Notes under the pieces: model-generated
What the model saw: only the letters and a program-made list of their open reading frames with translations
The model's database searches: none
Told to the model about the DNA's origin: nothing
Program-made: the position numbers and the translations under genes
Origin: an uncultured Adlercreutzia sp.
GTDB lineage: Bacteria > Actinomycetota > Coriobacteriia > Coriobacteriales > Eggerthellaceae
Length of the DNA: 64,000 bases
NCBI GenBank assembly: GCA_910589165.1
Contig: CAJUSP010000005.1
Location: 1-64,000, forward strand
Direction of reading: 5' to 3'
Shown here: positions 8,805-16,743 of the stretch, piece after piece
Layout of the letters: every line of letters begins with the position of its first letter
How positions within the stretch are numbered: the stretch's first letter is position 1

Positions 8805-10847
8805 GTGGAAGCCCTGACGCTCGGCCTGCTGCTTCTTGCCGCCGTTTTGGCGTCGTCGCTTATCGACCAGATCATTCCCCGCGTCTCGCTTCCCCTCATC
8901 CAAATTGCCATCGGGCTCGTTATCGCCGTGGTTGCCGGCGGCGAAATCGAGGTCACGCTTGACCCGGACCTCTTCCTCGTGCTGTTCATCGCGCCATTGC
9001 TCTACGACGAGGCCAAGCACGCCGACAAGCAGGCCCTCTGGCGCGAGCGCAAGCCGGTGCTCTCGCTGGCCATCGGCCTGGTGGTGGCCACTACCCTCGT
9101 CATCGGCTTCGTGCTGAACGCGTTCGTGCCCTCCATTCCGCTGGCGGCCGCCTTCGCCCTAGGCGCCGCCCTGGGCCCCACCGACGCCGTGGCCGTCTCG
9201 TCGCTGGCCAAGCAGGTCGACATCCCCGAGCGCCAGGCGAGCATGCTCAAAGGCGAGCTGCTCCTCAACGACGCCTCGGGCATCGTCTCGTTCCAGTTCG
9301 CCATCGCCGCGGTTATCACCGGCTCGTTCTCGCTGGCCCACGCCGGGGTCGACTTCCTCGTGGAGTTCGTCGGCGGCCTGCTGCTGGGTATCGTGCTGGG
9401 GCTTCTCGGCAACGGGGTGGTGAAGCGCGCCCGCTCCATCGGCGTGGAGAACACGAACTTCCACGTGCTGTTCGAGGTGCTCATTCCCTTCCTCATTTAC
9501 CTGGTGGCCAACGTGTGCCACGTATCCGGCGTCATCGCCGTCGTGGTGGCCGGCCTTATCAACGTCACCTCGCCGAAGGGGGTCATCGGGCCGTCGGTCT
9601 CGCGCATGAACATCGTGTCGGGCAGCGTGTGGCACGTGCTCACCTACGCCTTGAACGGCATCGTGTTCGTGCTGCTGGGCACCCAGCTGCCCCTGGCCAT
9701 GCAGGACACCTGGGAAAACGTGCGCATCGCGAACTCCACGCTCATCCTGCTGGTGTTCGGGCTCACCTTCCTCTTGCTGTTCACCCGCTTCGTTTGGGTG
9801 ACGGCCATGGACCTCATCCACGTGCGCCGCGTCGACAAGCGCCGGTTCACCAAGCAGGACATCCGCAGCGCGCTCATTACCACGTTCTCGGGCGCGAAGG
9901 GCACCATCACGCTCTCCATCATGTTCTCCATACCCATGTACTCGTACTACGGGCCGCCTAACGTGCCGTTCCCCCAGCGCGAGCTGCTCATCTTCCTGGC
10001 CTGCGGCGTCATCGTGTGCACGCTTCTGCTGGCTACCTTCGTCGTGCCGCTTCTGGCCCCGGCGCGCGATAGGGGAGAAGACGAGCTGCGGCGCATCAAC
10101 CGCGACGCCGCCACCACGCTCGACATCATGCGCAACGTCATCGAGATGCTCACGGCCCAGCAGACCAAAGAGAACCACGTGGAAACCCAGGCGGTCATCC
10201 GCTCTTACAACGACCGCGTGGCCCGCATCAAGGAGAACAACGGCATCGAGGACGAGCTGAACGTGAAGCTGCGCCTGCAGGCGCTCGAGTGGGAGTACGA
10301 GCGCGCCATGGAGCTCATGGAGCGCGGGGTCGTCTCCGGCGTGGTGGCCTACCGCTACCTCGGCCGCCTGGAACAGGTGATGACGCTGCTCGCGCACGGC
10401 AAGGGCCACGGCTCGCTCAAGCGCTGGAACGGTCGCTTGCGGGCGCTGTGGCACCGCGGCGTGCGCACCATCCTGCGCGAGCTGCCGGGCAACGGCCCCA
10501 TGGCCGAGCAGACCGAGGAGATGCGCTGGCTGCAGACGGCCACGCGCACTTACGCCATCGAGCACTTGGAGGCCGCCGTGGCCTCGAGCCAGGTGCCCAC
10601 CGAGGACGCCGCTACGTTGCTGATGGAGTACCAGCGCTCGGTGGCCGCCCTGCACACGGCGCGCCCGACGGTGGCCGCGGTCATCAAGGTGGACGATCGC
10701 ACCGACGACATCAAGCGCAAGGCCTACGCCTACGAACTCGAGCAGATTCAAGAGGCCTACGAGGAGGAACGCCTCTCGCGCACCCACGCCGCCCGAATGC
10801 GCGAGTCTGTCCAGCTCATGCAGATGGACCTCGAAGACACGGTGTAG
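8805..10847 (+). CDS. CPA1-family Na+/H+ antiporter with long cytoplasmic C-terminus
   Basis: A 680-residue protein. Residues 1-410 hold about 12 membrane segments with the CPA1 transport-site motifs GPTDAVAV and LNDASGI (conserved Asn-Asp) and a late GAKGTITLSI segment. Residues 420-680 are a charged, mostly helical cytoplasmic domain. It should exchange Na+ (or K+) for protons in pH and salt homeostasis. The GTG start at 8805 is chosen because GAAGGAG lies just ahead and the first membrane helix begins at residue 2. A paralogue of the same architecture is at 16744-18588. Monocistronic, flanked by terminators. Confidence 0.92.
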   Translation: MEALTLGLLLLAAVLASSLIDQIIPRVSLPLIQIAIGLVIAVVAGGEIEVTLDPDLFLVLFIAPLLYDEAKHADKQALWRERKPVLSLAIGLVVATTLVIGFVLNAFVPSIPLAAAFALGAALGPTDAVAVSSLAKQVDIPERQASMLKGELLLNDASGIVSFQFAIAAVITGSFSLAHAGVDFLVEFVGGLLLGIVLGLLGNGVVKRARSIGVENTNFHVLFEVLIPFLIYLVANVCHVSGVIAVVVAGLINVTSPKGVIGPSVSRMNIVSGSVWHVLTYALNGIVFVLLGTQLPLAMQDTWENVRIANSTLILLVFGLTFLLLFTRFVWVTAMDLIHVRRVDKRRFTKQDIRSALITTFSGAKGTITLSIMFSIPMYSYYGPPNVPFPQRELLIFLACGVIVCTLLLATFVVPLLAPARDRGEDELRRINRDAATTLDIMRNVIEMLTAQQTKENHVETQAVIRSYNDRVARIKENNGIEDELNVKLRLQALEWEYERAMELMERGVVSGVVAYRYLGRLEQVMTLLAHGKGHGSLKRWNGRLRALWHRGVRTILRELPGNGPMAEQTEEMRWLQTATRTYAIEHLEAAVASSQVPTEDAATLLMEYQRSVAALHTARPTVAAVIKVDDRTDDIKRKAYAYELEQIQEAYEEERLSRTHAARMRESVQLMQMDLEDTV

Positions 10848-10908
10848 CCCCTCGGAGATATGGCGCGCCCCGCCGCGCCGGCACGCCCTTCCGCCGCCCC
10901 AACGAAAA

Positions 10909-10938
10909 CGGCCCCTCCGAGGAGGGGCCGTCTGCTTT
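10909..10938 (+). terminator. Intrinsic terminator after the first antiporter
   Basis: CGGCCCCTCC and GGAGGGGCCG pair across a 2-base loop and are followed by TCTGCTTT. Confidence 0.8.
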
Positions 10939-10956
10939 CAGAAGGGGAGCGATGGG

Positions 10957-10980
10957 CTAGTACACCATGCCCATGGCCTC
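10957..10980 (-). pseudogene. Leftover 3' end of a trpS-like gene
   Basis: On the minus strand the last seven codons plus stop read EAMGMVY, identical to the C-terminus of the intact trpS ending at 12552; 21 of 24 bases match. Upstream of it the sequence turns AT-rich and repetitive, so only the tail survives. It may be the scar of a second or relocated trpS. The match is short, so the call is moderate. Confidence 0.5.
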
Positions 10981-11201
10981 AAATGCGCGGTTCTGCGTAA
11001 TTGGTATCCCGATACCGGACGCTTTGTCCTGAAAAATGCGTTTCTGCTTAATCGCAGCAATCCTATAAGAATCAGATTTATATAAAGCATTAATAACATG
11101 CAGGATGAATCGTTCGTGAAAGGCACGCTTTAAGCAGAAACGCACTTTTCGGGACAACGGGACGAGTGCTTAATGCACCTATTAAGCAGAAACGTGCATT
11201 T
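10981..11201. repeat. Imperfect inverted-repeat element, about 221 bp
   Basis: A motif close to AAATGCGTTTCTGCTTAAT occurs four times, twice forward (from 10981 and 11033) and twice inverted (from 11129 and 11181), with the same 52-bp step in each arm. The best-matching arm pair is 11025-11051 with 11130-11156, 25 of 27 bases. The region between 10848 and 11283 is AT-rich against its surroundings and has no supportable gene. It looks like a small non-coding mobile element (MITE-like) or a structured regulatory repeat. Confidence 0.65.
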
Positions 11202-11240
11202 GGGGCCTGGGATAGCTGGTGGTGCATTGAAACCCAGAAA

Positions 11241-11275
11241 TGAAAAGAGGCCAACAGGTTTCGTCTGTTGGCCTC
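11241..11275 (-). terminator. Intrinsic terminator of tRNA-Val
   Basis: On the minus strand GAGGCCAACAG and CTGTTGGCCTC form an 11-bp stem followed by TTTTCA, just downstream of the tRNA. Confidence 0.9.
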
Positions 11276-11283
11276 GTTGTTTA

Positions 11284-11358
11284 TGGTGGTCGCTACAGGA
11301 TTTGAACCTGTGACCCCCGCCGTGTGAAGGCGATGCTCTCCCGCTGAGCCAAGCGACC
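11284..11358 (-). tRNA. tRNA-Val (anticodon CAC)
   Basis: Minus-strand cloverleaf: acceptor GGTCGCT pairs with AGCGACC, the anticodon loop is TTCACAC giving CAC, T-arm AGGTTCAAATCCT, discriminator A and encoded CCA. Confidence 0.96.
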
Positions 11359-11400
11359 GAAGGGTGTTGCAAGCGACGGTGCGACTTGCGACGGCTAAAT

Positions 11401-11429
11401 ATAATACACGGGTTCCCCACCTAGCGCAA
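11401..11429 (-). promoter_or_regulatory. Promoter of tRNA-Val
   Basis: On the minus strand TTGCGC (11424-11429), a 17-bp spacer and TATTAT (11401-11406) point toward the tRNA. Confidence 0.75.
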
Positions 11430-11493
11430 GGGGTAATCTTGTATACTGTGCAGACATATTCACAATTCCCCTACGATTGAGAAGGAAGGGCCC

Positions 11494-12552
11494 ATGGCAA
11501 GCGATTTCACCAGCGAAACATTCCTCGCGCAGAAGAAGAAGAGCGACGAAGTGCGCGCCGACCTTTCCGTGCATCCCGAGAAGTACACGATGCTCACGGG
11601 GGACCGCCCCACGGGCCGTTTGCACATGGGGCACTACTTCGGCACCATCAAAGAGCGCGTGGCGCTGCAGGACCTGGGCATCACCACCCGCGTGCTCATC
11701 GCCGACTACCAGGTCATCACGGATCGCGACACCACGGCCAACATCGCTGACAACGTGTACAACATGGTCATCGATTACCTGGCCTGCGGCATCGACCCTG
11801 AGAAGACCATCATCTTCACCCACTCCGCCGTGCCGGCCTTAAACCAGCTCATGCTGCCGTTCTTGTCGCTCGTCACCGAGGCCGAGCTTCTGCGCAACCC
11901 CACGGTGAAGGCCGAGCAGGAGGCCTCGGGCCACGCGCTCACGGGCCTGCTTCTCAGCTACCCGGTCCACCAGGCCTGCGACATCCTGTTCTGCAAGGGC
12001 AACATCGTGCCCGTGGGCAAAGACCAGCTGCCCCACATCGAGCAGACGCGCCAGATCGCCCGCCGCTTCAACGAGCGCTACGGCCAGGTGTTCCCCGAGC
12101 CGGTGGCGCTGCTTACCGAGGCTGTGGAAATCCCGGGGCTCGACGGGCGCAAGATGTCGAAGAGCTACGGCAACGCCATCGCCCTCTCCGCCACCGAGGA
12201 GGAGACGGCTAAGCTCATCAAGAAGAGCCAGACCGACTCCGAGCGGTTCATCACCTTCGACAAGGAGAACCGCCCGGGCGTCTCGGCCCTGCTGACCACC
12301 GCCGCCCTCACCACGGGCCGCACCGAGGAAGACATCGCCGCGGAAATCGGTAACGACGGCGCCGGCGCACTCAAGCGCTACGTCACGGAATCGGTGAACA
12401 GCTATCTGGCCCCCATCCGCGAGCGCCGCCGCGAGCTCGAGGGCAAGACCGAGTATGTGCGCGAGATCCTCCACGAGGGCAACCGCCGCGCCAACGAGAT
12501 CGCCAACGCCACCCTCGACGAGGTGCGCGAGGCTATGGGTATGGTGTACTAA
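11494..12552 (+). CDS. trpS: Tryptophanyl-tRNA synthetase
   Basis: Charges tRNA-Trp; 352 residues. The class I signatures are GDRPTGRLHMGHYFGT (HIGH region) and GRKMSKSYGNAI (KMSKS loop). The KAEQEASGHALTGLLLSYPVHQACDIL segment fits the tryptophan-specific branch rather than TyrRS. The ATG follows GAAGGAAGG. A TATACT -10 box lies about 45 bp upstream. No T-box or leader peptide is evident. The gene faces a convergent phosphate permease across a shared terminator. A short copy of its 3' end lies at 10957-10980 on the other strand. Confidence 0.97.
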   Translation: MASDFTSETFLAQKKKSDEVRADLSVHPEKYTMLTGDRPTGRLHMGHYFGTIKERVALQDLGITTRVLIADYQVITDRDTTANIADNVYNMVIDYLACGIDPEKTIIFTHSAVPALNQLMLPFLSLVTEAELLRNPTVKAEQEASGHALTGLLLSYPVHQACDILFCKGNIVPVGKDQLPHIEQTRQIARRFNERYGQVFPEPVALLTEAVEIPGLDGRKMSKSYGNAIALSATEEETAKLIKKSQTDSERFITFDKENRPGVSALLTTAALTTGRTEEDIAAEIGNDGAGALKRYVTESVNSYLAPIRERRRELEGKTEYVREILHEGNRRANEIANATLDEVREAMGMVY

Positions 12553-12586
12553 CGTCTGAACGGCTGAGTTGCATTCTGCGCAGAAA

Positions 12587-12626
12587 GAGGGCTCCTTCTC
12601 TTGCTAGGGAAGGAGCCCTCGTCTTT
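12587..12626. terminator. Bidirectional terminator between trpS and the phosphate permease
   Basis: GAGGGCTCCTT pairs with AAGGAGCCCTC; GTCTTT follows on the plus strand and a TTTCTG run on the minus strand, serving both convergent genes. Confidence 0.8.
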
Positions 12627-12650
12627 GGCGGGTGGTTCGGCGCGCGGGCC

Positions 12651-13697
12651 TTAGAAGCCCATGAATACCTTGGCCAGGGCGTAGCCGATGAGGCCGCAGC
12701 AGGGGAAGGTGATGACCCAGGCTACCACCATGTGCTTGGCGATGGACCAGTTCACGCGCTTCACGTTCTTCGAGGCGCCCACGCCCATGATGGCGGCGGT
12801 GGAGCAGTGCGAAGTGGACACCGGCATGCCGGTGATGGAGGCCACGAACAGCGTGATGACCGTCGAGATGGACGCGGCGAGCCCCTGGTACTTCTCCATC
12901 TTCACCATGTCCATGGCCACCGACTTGATGATGCGCTTGCCGCCCACGAGCGTGCCCAGGGAAATGGCCAGCGAGCAGATGATCATAAGCCACAGGGGGA
13001 AGTTCGTCTCGCCGCTCGACTCCATGCCGAAAGCCAGCGCGATGCCCAAAAGCCCGATGGACATGAACTTCTGCCCGTCCTGGGCGCCGTGGAGGAACGA
13101 CAGGGCGCAGGCGCACACGTCCTGGAAGACGATGCAGATCTTGTTGGTGGTGGCCAGGGGCACCGTGTCGAAGAGACGCTCGATGAGCTTGGTGGCGCCC
13201 CAGCCCAGCACGAAGCCGGCCACGAGCGAGAACACCATGCCGTAGATGACGAGCATCCACTCGCTGAGGACGACGCCGGCCACGCCGTTCATGGCGATGG
13301 CGCCGCCGGTGACGCCGGCGATGAGCGAGTGCGACTTCGAGGCGGGAATGCCGCGGAACCAGCAGAAGATGCCCCAGCCTATGGAGGCGATCATCGCCGC
13401 CATGAGGGCCATGAGCGCCTGGTGGGTGTTGCCCGAGAAATTCACCATGTTGAACATGGTGTGGGCCACGGCGGTGGAGATGTAGGTCATGCCGAGCAGC
13501 CCCACGAAGTTGAACACGGCCGCGAGCCCCAGGGCCACGCCCGGCTTCAGGCAGCGGGTAGAAACGGCCGAGGCGATGGCGTTGGGCGCGTCGGTGGCGC
13601 CGGACACCACGGTCACGCCGATGACGAGGGCCAAAATCGCAAGGAGCAGCGGGTGCGATCCGGCCTGCTCGATGAACGTCTGAAGCGTCAGTTCCAT
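12651..13697 (-). CDS. PiT-family inorganic phosphate permease
   Basis: A 348-residue membrane protein with about ten hydrophobic segments. Both halves carry the PiT signature: GATDAPNAIASAVSTR near residue 33 in the N-terminal half, and a VGGKRIIKSV / TGMPVSTSH-type region in the C-terminal half. It should take up phosphate (as metal phosphate) with protons or sodium. The ATG has GAAGGAG upstream, at a spacing that is on the long side. No PhoU-like (DUF47) partner lies next to it, although many PiT genes have one. It diverges from the ABC-F gene. Confidence 0.92.
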   Translation of the reverse strand: MELTLQTFIEQAGSHPLLLAILALVIGVTVVSGATDAPNAIASAVSTRCLKPGVALGLAAVFNFVGLLGMTYISTAVAHTMFNMVNFSGNTHQALMALMAAMIASIGWGIFCWFRGIPASKSHSLIAGVTGGAIAMNGVAGVVLSEWMLVIYGMVFSLVAGFVLGWGATKLIERLFDTVPLATTNKICIVFQDVCACALSFLHGAQDGQKFMSIGLLGIALAFGMESSGETNFPLWLMIICSLAISLGTLVGGKRIIKSVAMDMVKMEKYQGLAASISTVITLFVASITGMPVSTSHCSTAAIMGVGASKNVKRVNWSIAKHMVVAWVITFPCCGLIGYALAKVFMGF

Positions 13698-13914
13698 AGG
13701 CGGGGCCTATCTCCTTCAAAGCTACGCGTTAAAGTCAGCTTTCCCTATTCTATACCAGTCTCGCGGGTTTCGCGTCGTTGCCGAGGCGGGAAACGGAAAC
13801 CGTCCGCCCGAATGCGCGGAAATGCTACACTACGTCTTCGGCGCCTGCGGGCGCTGCGGCGCGCGGGGCCCTGCGCGCCTGGTACACGCTTATCGACGAA
13901 CCACAGGACGCACC

Positions 13915-16068
13915 ATGATCCTTCAAACCGAGCATCTCTCGAAATCCTACGGCGGCCGCACGCTGTTCCACGACGTTACCTTCAAGCTGGAGGAATACGA
14001 CCGCCTGGCGCTCGTGGGCCCCAACGGCGCGGGCAAAACTACGCTGCTGAACATCATCTCCGGCGAGGACGACCCGGATGAGGGCCGCGTGCTCTTCGCC
14101 AAGGGCGCCCGCGTGGGCTACCTGGAGCAGGAGGCCATTGAGATGGGGGAGCTGCCCGTCTTCGAGGAGGTCATCTCGTCCCAGACCGAGGTGCTCGAGG
14201 CCGAACGCCGCCTGCACAAGCTGGAGGCGGAGCTGGGGGCGGCGCCCACCGAGGCGCAGCTGGCCGCCGTCGGGCGCGCTCGCGACGCCTACGAGATGCT
14301 CGGCGGCTACTCGCTGGAGTCGAAGGTGCGTGGCGTGCTGTTCGGCCTGGGCTTCACCGAGGGCGATATGGCGCGGCTCACCACCGAGTTCTCCGGCGGC
14401 TGGCAGATGCGCATCGCGCTGGCGAAGCTGCTCATTCGCAACCCCGAGGTGCTGCTGCTCGACGAGCCGACGAACCACCTGGACCTGGAATCGGTCAAGT
14501 GGCTCGAGGGCTTTCTGCGCGGCTACGCCGGCACCGTCATCGTGGTGTCCCACGATCGCGCCTTCATGGACAACATGGTCGACCGCGTGGCGGGAATCGA
14601 CAACGGGGAAGTGAACCTGTACAAGGGCAACTACACGAAGTACCTCACCGCCCGCGAGGAGCGCCTCGAGCGCTTGCGGGCCGAGCGGGCGAAATCACTG
14701 GAGGAAATCGCGCATTTGCAGGCCTTCGTCGACCGCTTCCGCTACAAGGCCACCAAGGCCAAGCAGGCCCAGGAGCGCGAGCGGCGCATCGAGAAGATCA
14801 AAGAGACGCTGCCGGTGCTGCCCGAGGAGAAGAAGACCGTGCACTTCAACTTCGTGCAGCCGCCGCGCACCGGCGACGAGGTGGTGCGCGCCCGCGGCCT
14901 TGTGAAGCGCTACGGCGACCACACCGTCTACGACGGGGTCGACTTCACGATGTACCGCGGCGACAAGGTGGCGCTCGTGGGCCCCAACGGCGCGGGCAAA
15001 TCCACGCTTCTGAAGATGATCGCCGGGGTAGAGGCGCCGGATGCGGGCACCATCGACTACGGCGTGAACGTGGACCTCACCTACTACGCCCAGCACCAGC
15101 TGGAAGAGCTGCATGCCGGCAACACCGTGTTTGAGGAGCTCGACCACGCGGCCCCGGGCTGGTCCATCTCACAGGTGCGCAGCCTGCTCGGCGCGTTCTT
15201 GTTCACGGGCGACGCGGTGGATAAGAAGGTGGGCGTGCTCTCCGGCGGCGAGAAGGGCCGGCTCGCCCTGGCGAAGATGCTCGTGGCGCCCAAGCCCCTG
15301 CTGTGCCTGGACGAGCCCACCAACCACCTGGACATCTCCAGCGCCGACGTGCTCGAGCAGGCGCTGCGCCACTTCGAGGGCACCATCCTGTTCATCACCC
15401 ACGACCGCCACCTCATCCGCGGAGTGGCCAACCGCATCGTCGAGGTGAAGGACGGCCGCATCACCAACTACGACGGCGACTACGACTACTACCTGTACAA
15501 GTCGGGCCAGCTCGACGGCGACTCATCGGCCGACCGGTCCATCGTCGACGAGGTGATGGCCGACGCGGGCATTCACGGGAAGGGGGGCGCCGCGGCCGAG
15601 AAGCGCAAGCCGGGCGGCGCGGCGGCGGGGAAGATCACCGTGAACCGGCGGCGCGACCGGGCGGAGGCGAGCGCGGCACCGGCGCCGGCGAGCCCGGCGG
15701 GCAGTGCCGGGGCTGTGCGCGATGCAAAGGGCGACGTGCAGCTGACGGCGCCCAAGGGCAGCGCCCCGAAGACCAAGGAGCAGAAGCGCCGCGAGGCCGA
15801 GGCACGCAACCGCGCCTACGCCGCCCTGAAGAACCACCGCAAGCGCATCGCCCAGCTCGACGAGCAGATGGAGCGGGACAACGCCCGCATGGAGGAGCTG
15901 CTGGCGCTTATGGCCGACCCCGACTTCTACGTGAACGAGGACGCCTCCTCCGACGCCATCGCCGAGCACGCCAAGTTAAAGCAGCGCCTGGCCGCCGCCG
16001 AGGAGGAGTGGTTCACGCTCACCGAGGAGCTGGAAGCGGAAATGGCCCGCCAACAGGAGCAAGGATAG
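13915..16068 (+). CDS. ABC-F family ATPase (ribosome-associated, Uup/EttA-like)
   Basis: 717 residues with two ABC cassettes and no membrane segment. The first has Walker A GPNGAGKTT, signature FSGGWQMRIALAKLL and Walker B LLLLDEPTNHLDLE. The second has GPNGAGKST, LSGGEKGRLALAKML and LLCLDEPTNHLDIS. The linker between them is charged and helical, as in ABC-F proteins. A C-terminal coiled coil (about residues 620-717) resembles the Uup DNA/ribosome-binding tail. ABC-F proteins act on translating ribosomes; some give antibiotic resistance. The ATG at 13915 is chosen from homology of the N-terminal strand (MILQTEHLSKSYGGRTLF). A GC-rich, hairpin-forming leader of about 80 bp precedes it; leader attenuation is known in some ABC-F genes but is not shown here. 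Confidence 0.93.
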   Translation: MILQTEHLSKSYGGRTLFHDVTFKLEEYDRLALVGPNGAGKTTLLNIISGEDDPDEGRVLFAKGARVGYLEQEAIEMGELPVFEEVISSQTEVLEAERRLHKLEAELGAAPTEAQLAAVGRARDAYEMLGGYSLESKVRGVLFGLGFTEGDMARLTTEFSGGWQMRIALAKLLIRNPEVLLLDEPTNHLDLESVKWLEGFLRGYAGTVIVVSHDRAFMDNMVDRVAGIDNGEVNLYKGNYTKYLTAREERLERLRAERAKSLEEIAHLQAFVDRFRYKATKAKQAQERERRIEKIKETLPVLPEEKKTVHFNFVQPPRTGDEVVRARGLVKRYGDHTVYDGVDFTMYRGDKVALVGPNGAGKSTLLKMIAGVEAPDAGTIDYGVNVDLTYYAQHQLEELHAGNTVFEELDHAAPGWSISQVRSLLGAFLFTGDAVDKKVGVLSGGEKGRLALAKMLVAPKPLLCLDEPTNHLDISSADVLEQALRHFEGTILFITHDRHLIRGVANRIVEVKDGRITNYDGDYDYYLYKSGQLDGDSSADRSIVDEVMADAGIHGKGGAAAEKRKPGGAAAGKITVNRRRDRAEASAAPAPASPAGSAGAVRDAKGDVQLTAPKGSAPKTKEQKRREAEARNRAYAALKNHRKRIAQLDEQMERDNARMEELLALMADPDFYVNEDASSDAIAEHAKLKQRLAAAEEEWFTLTEELEAEMARQQEQG

Positions 16069-16090
16069 CGGGGGCGTCCGGTCCGCGCCA

Positions 16091-16186
16091 GGGGGCATCC
16101 TGATTCGCTCAGACAGTCCTCGCTTGGTGAAACAGCCCACTGGGCTGTTTCAGTCGCTGCGGAACTCGCTCGGTCAGGACGCCCCC
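16091..16186. repeat. Palindromic repeat family A, copy 1
   Basis: Outer arms GGGGGCATCCTGA and TCAGGACGCCCCC pair, and an inner palindrome AAACAGCCCACTGGGCTGTTT sits in the middle. The arms between (TCGCTCAGACAGTCCTCGCT and CGCTGCGGAACTCGCT) are shared with the copies at 24281, 51901 and 55284. It fills the gap between the ABC-F gene and trmL. Confidence 0.85.
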
Positions 16187-16215
16187 TGTCACGGACCTAC
16201 TCGTTGGAGGCTGAT

Positions 16216-16677
16216 ATGTTGAACATTGTTCTCGTGGAACCGGAGATTCCTCAGAATGCGGGGAATATCGCGCGGACGTGTGCGGTGACGGGCGCGCGGC
16301 TGCACCTCGTTGAGCCCATGGGCTTCCGGCCGACGGAGAAGAACCTGAAGCGGGCCGGGTGCAATTACTGGAACGATGTGGACATCGTGCGGTGGCCCTG
16401 CGCGGAGGCCTTCCTGGAGGCCCATGGCGATGCCGAGCTGCACCTGTTCACCGGGGCCGCATCGCGCCTCTACACCGAGGTGGCCTACGGGCCCGAGGCC
16501 TTCCTGCTGTTCGGGCGCGAGAGCCGCGGGCTCGACCCGGCGTTGCTCGAGCAGTTCGCCGAGCGCTGCGTGCGCATCCCCATGCGCCCCGCGCTCGATT
16601 CGCTCAACGTTTCGAACGCCGCCGCCATCGCCGCCTACGAGGCCCTCCGCCAGCAGGGCTTCCCCGACCTCTCCTAG
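16216..16677 (+). CDS. trmL: tRNA (cytidine/uridine-2'-O)-methyltransferase TrmL (SPOUT)
   Basis: 153 residues, the usual TrmL length. It methylates the wobble ribose of tRNA-Leu with SAM. SPOUT motifs: N-terminal LVEPEIPQNAGNIARTC, the LLFGRESRGL loop, and the knot motif IPMRPALDSLNVSNAAAIAAYEALRQ. The ATG at 16216 has GGAGG 5 bp ahead; an in-frame TTG lies 12 bp further up. It is followed closely by the second antiporter gene. Confidence 0.93.
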   Translation: MLNIVLVEPEIPQNAGNIARTCAVTGARLHLVEPMGFRPTEKNLKRAGCNYWNDVDIVRWPCAEAFLEAHGDAELHLFTGAASRLYTEVAYGPEAFLLFGRESRGLDPALLEQFAERCVRIPMRPALDSLNVSNAAAIAAYEALRQQGFPDLS

Positions 16678-16743
16678 GACGTGCGCCTCGCCTTCTGATA
16701 AGGTACTCCGAAATCTTTTGCGCTTGGTAGAGGAGTTGCCGTT

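Noticed and set aside
13698..13914. Riboswitch or ABC-F type attenuator between the phosphate permease and the ABC-F gene
   Set aside because: GC-rich hairpins exist, but no terminator with a T-run and no short leader frame with a ribosome binding site could be found.
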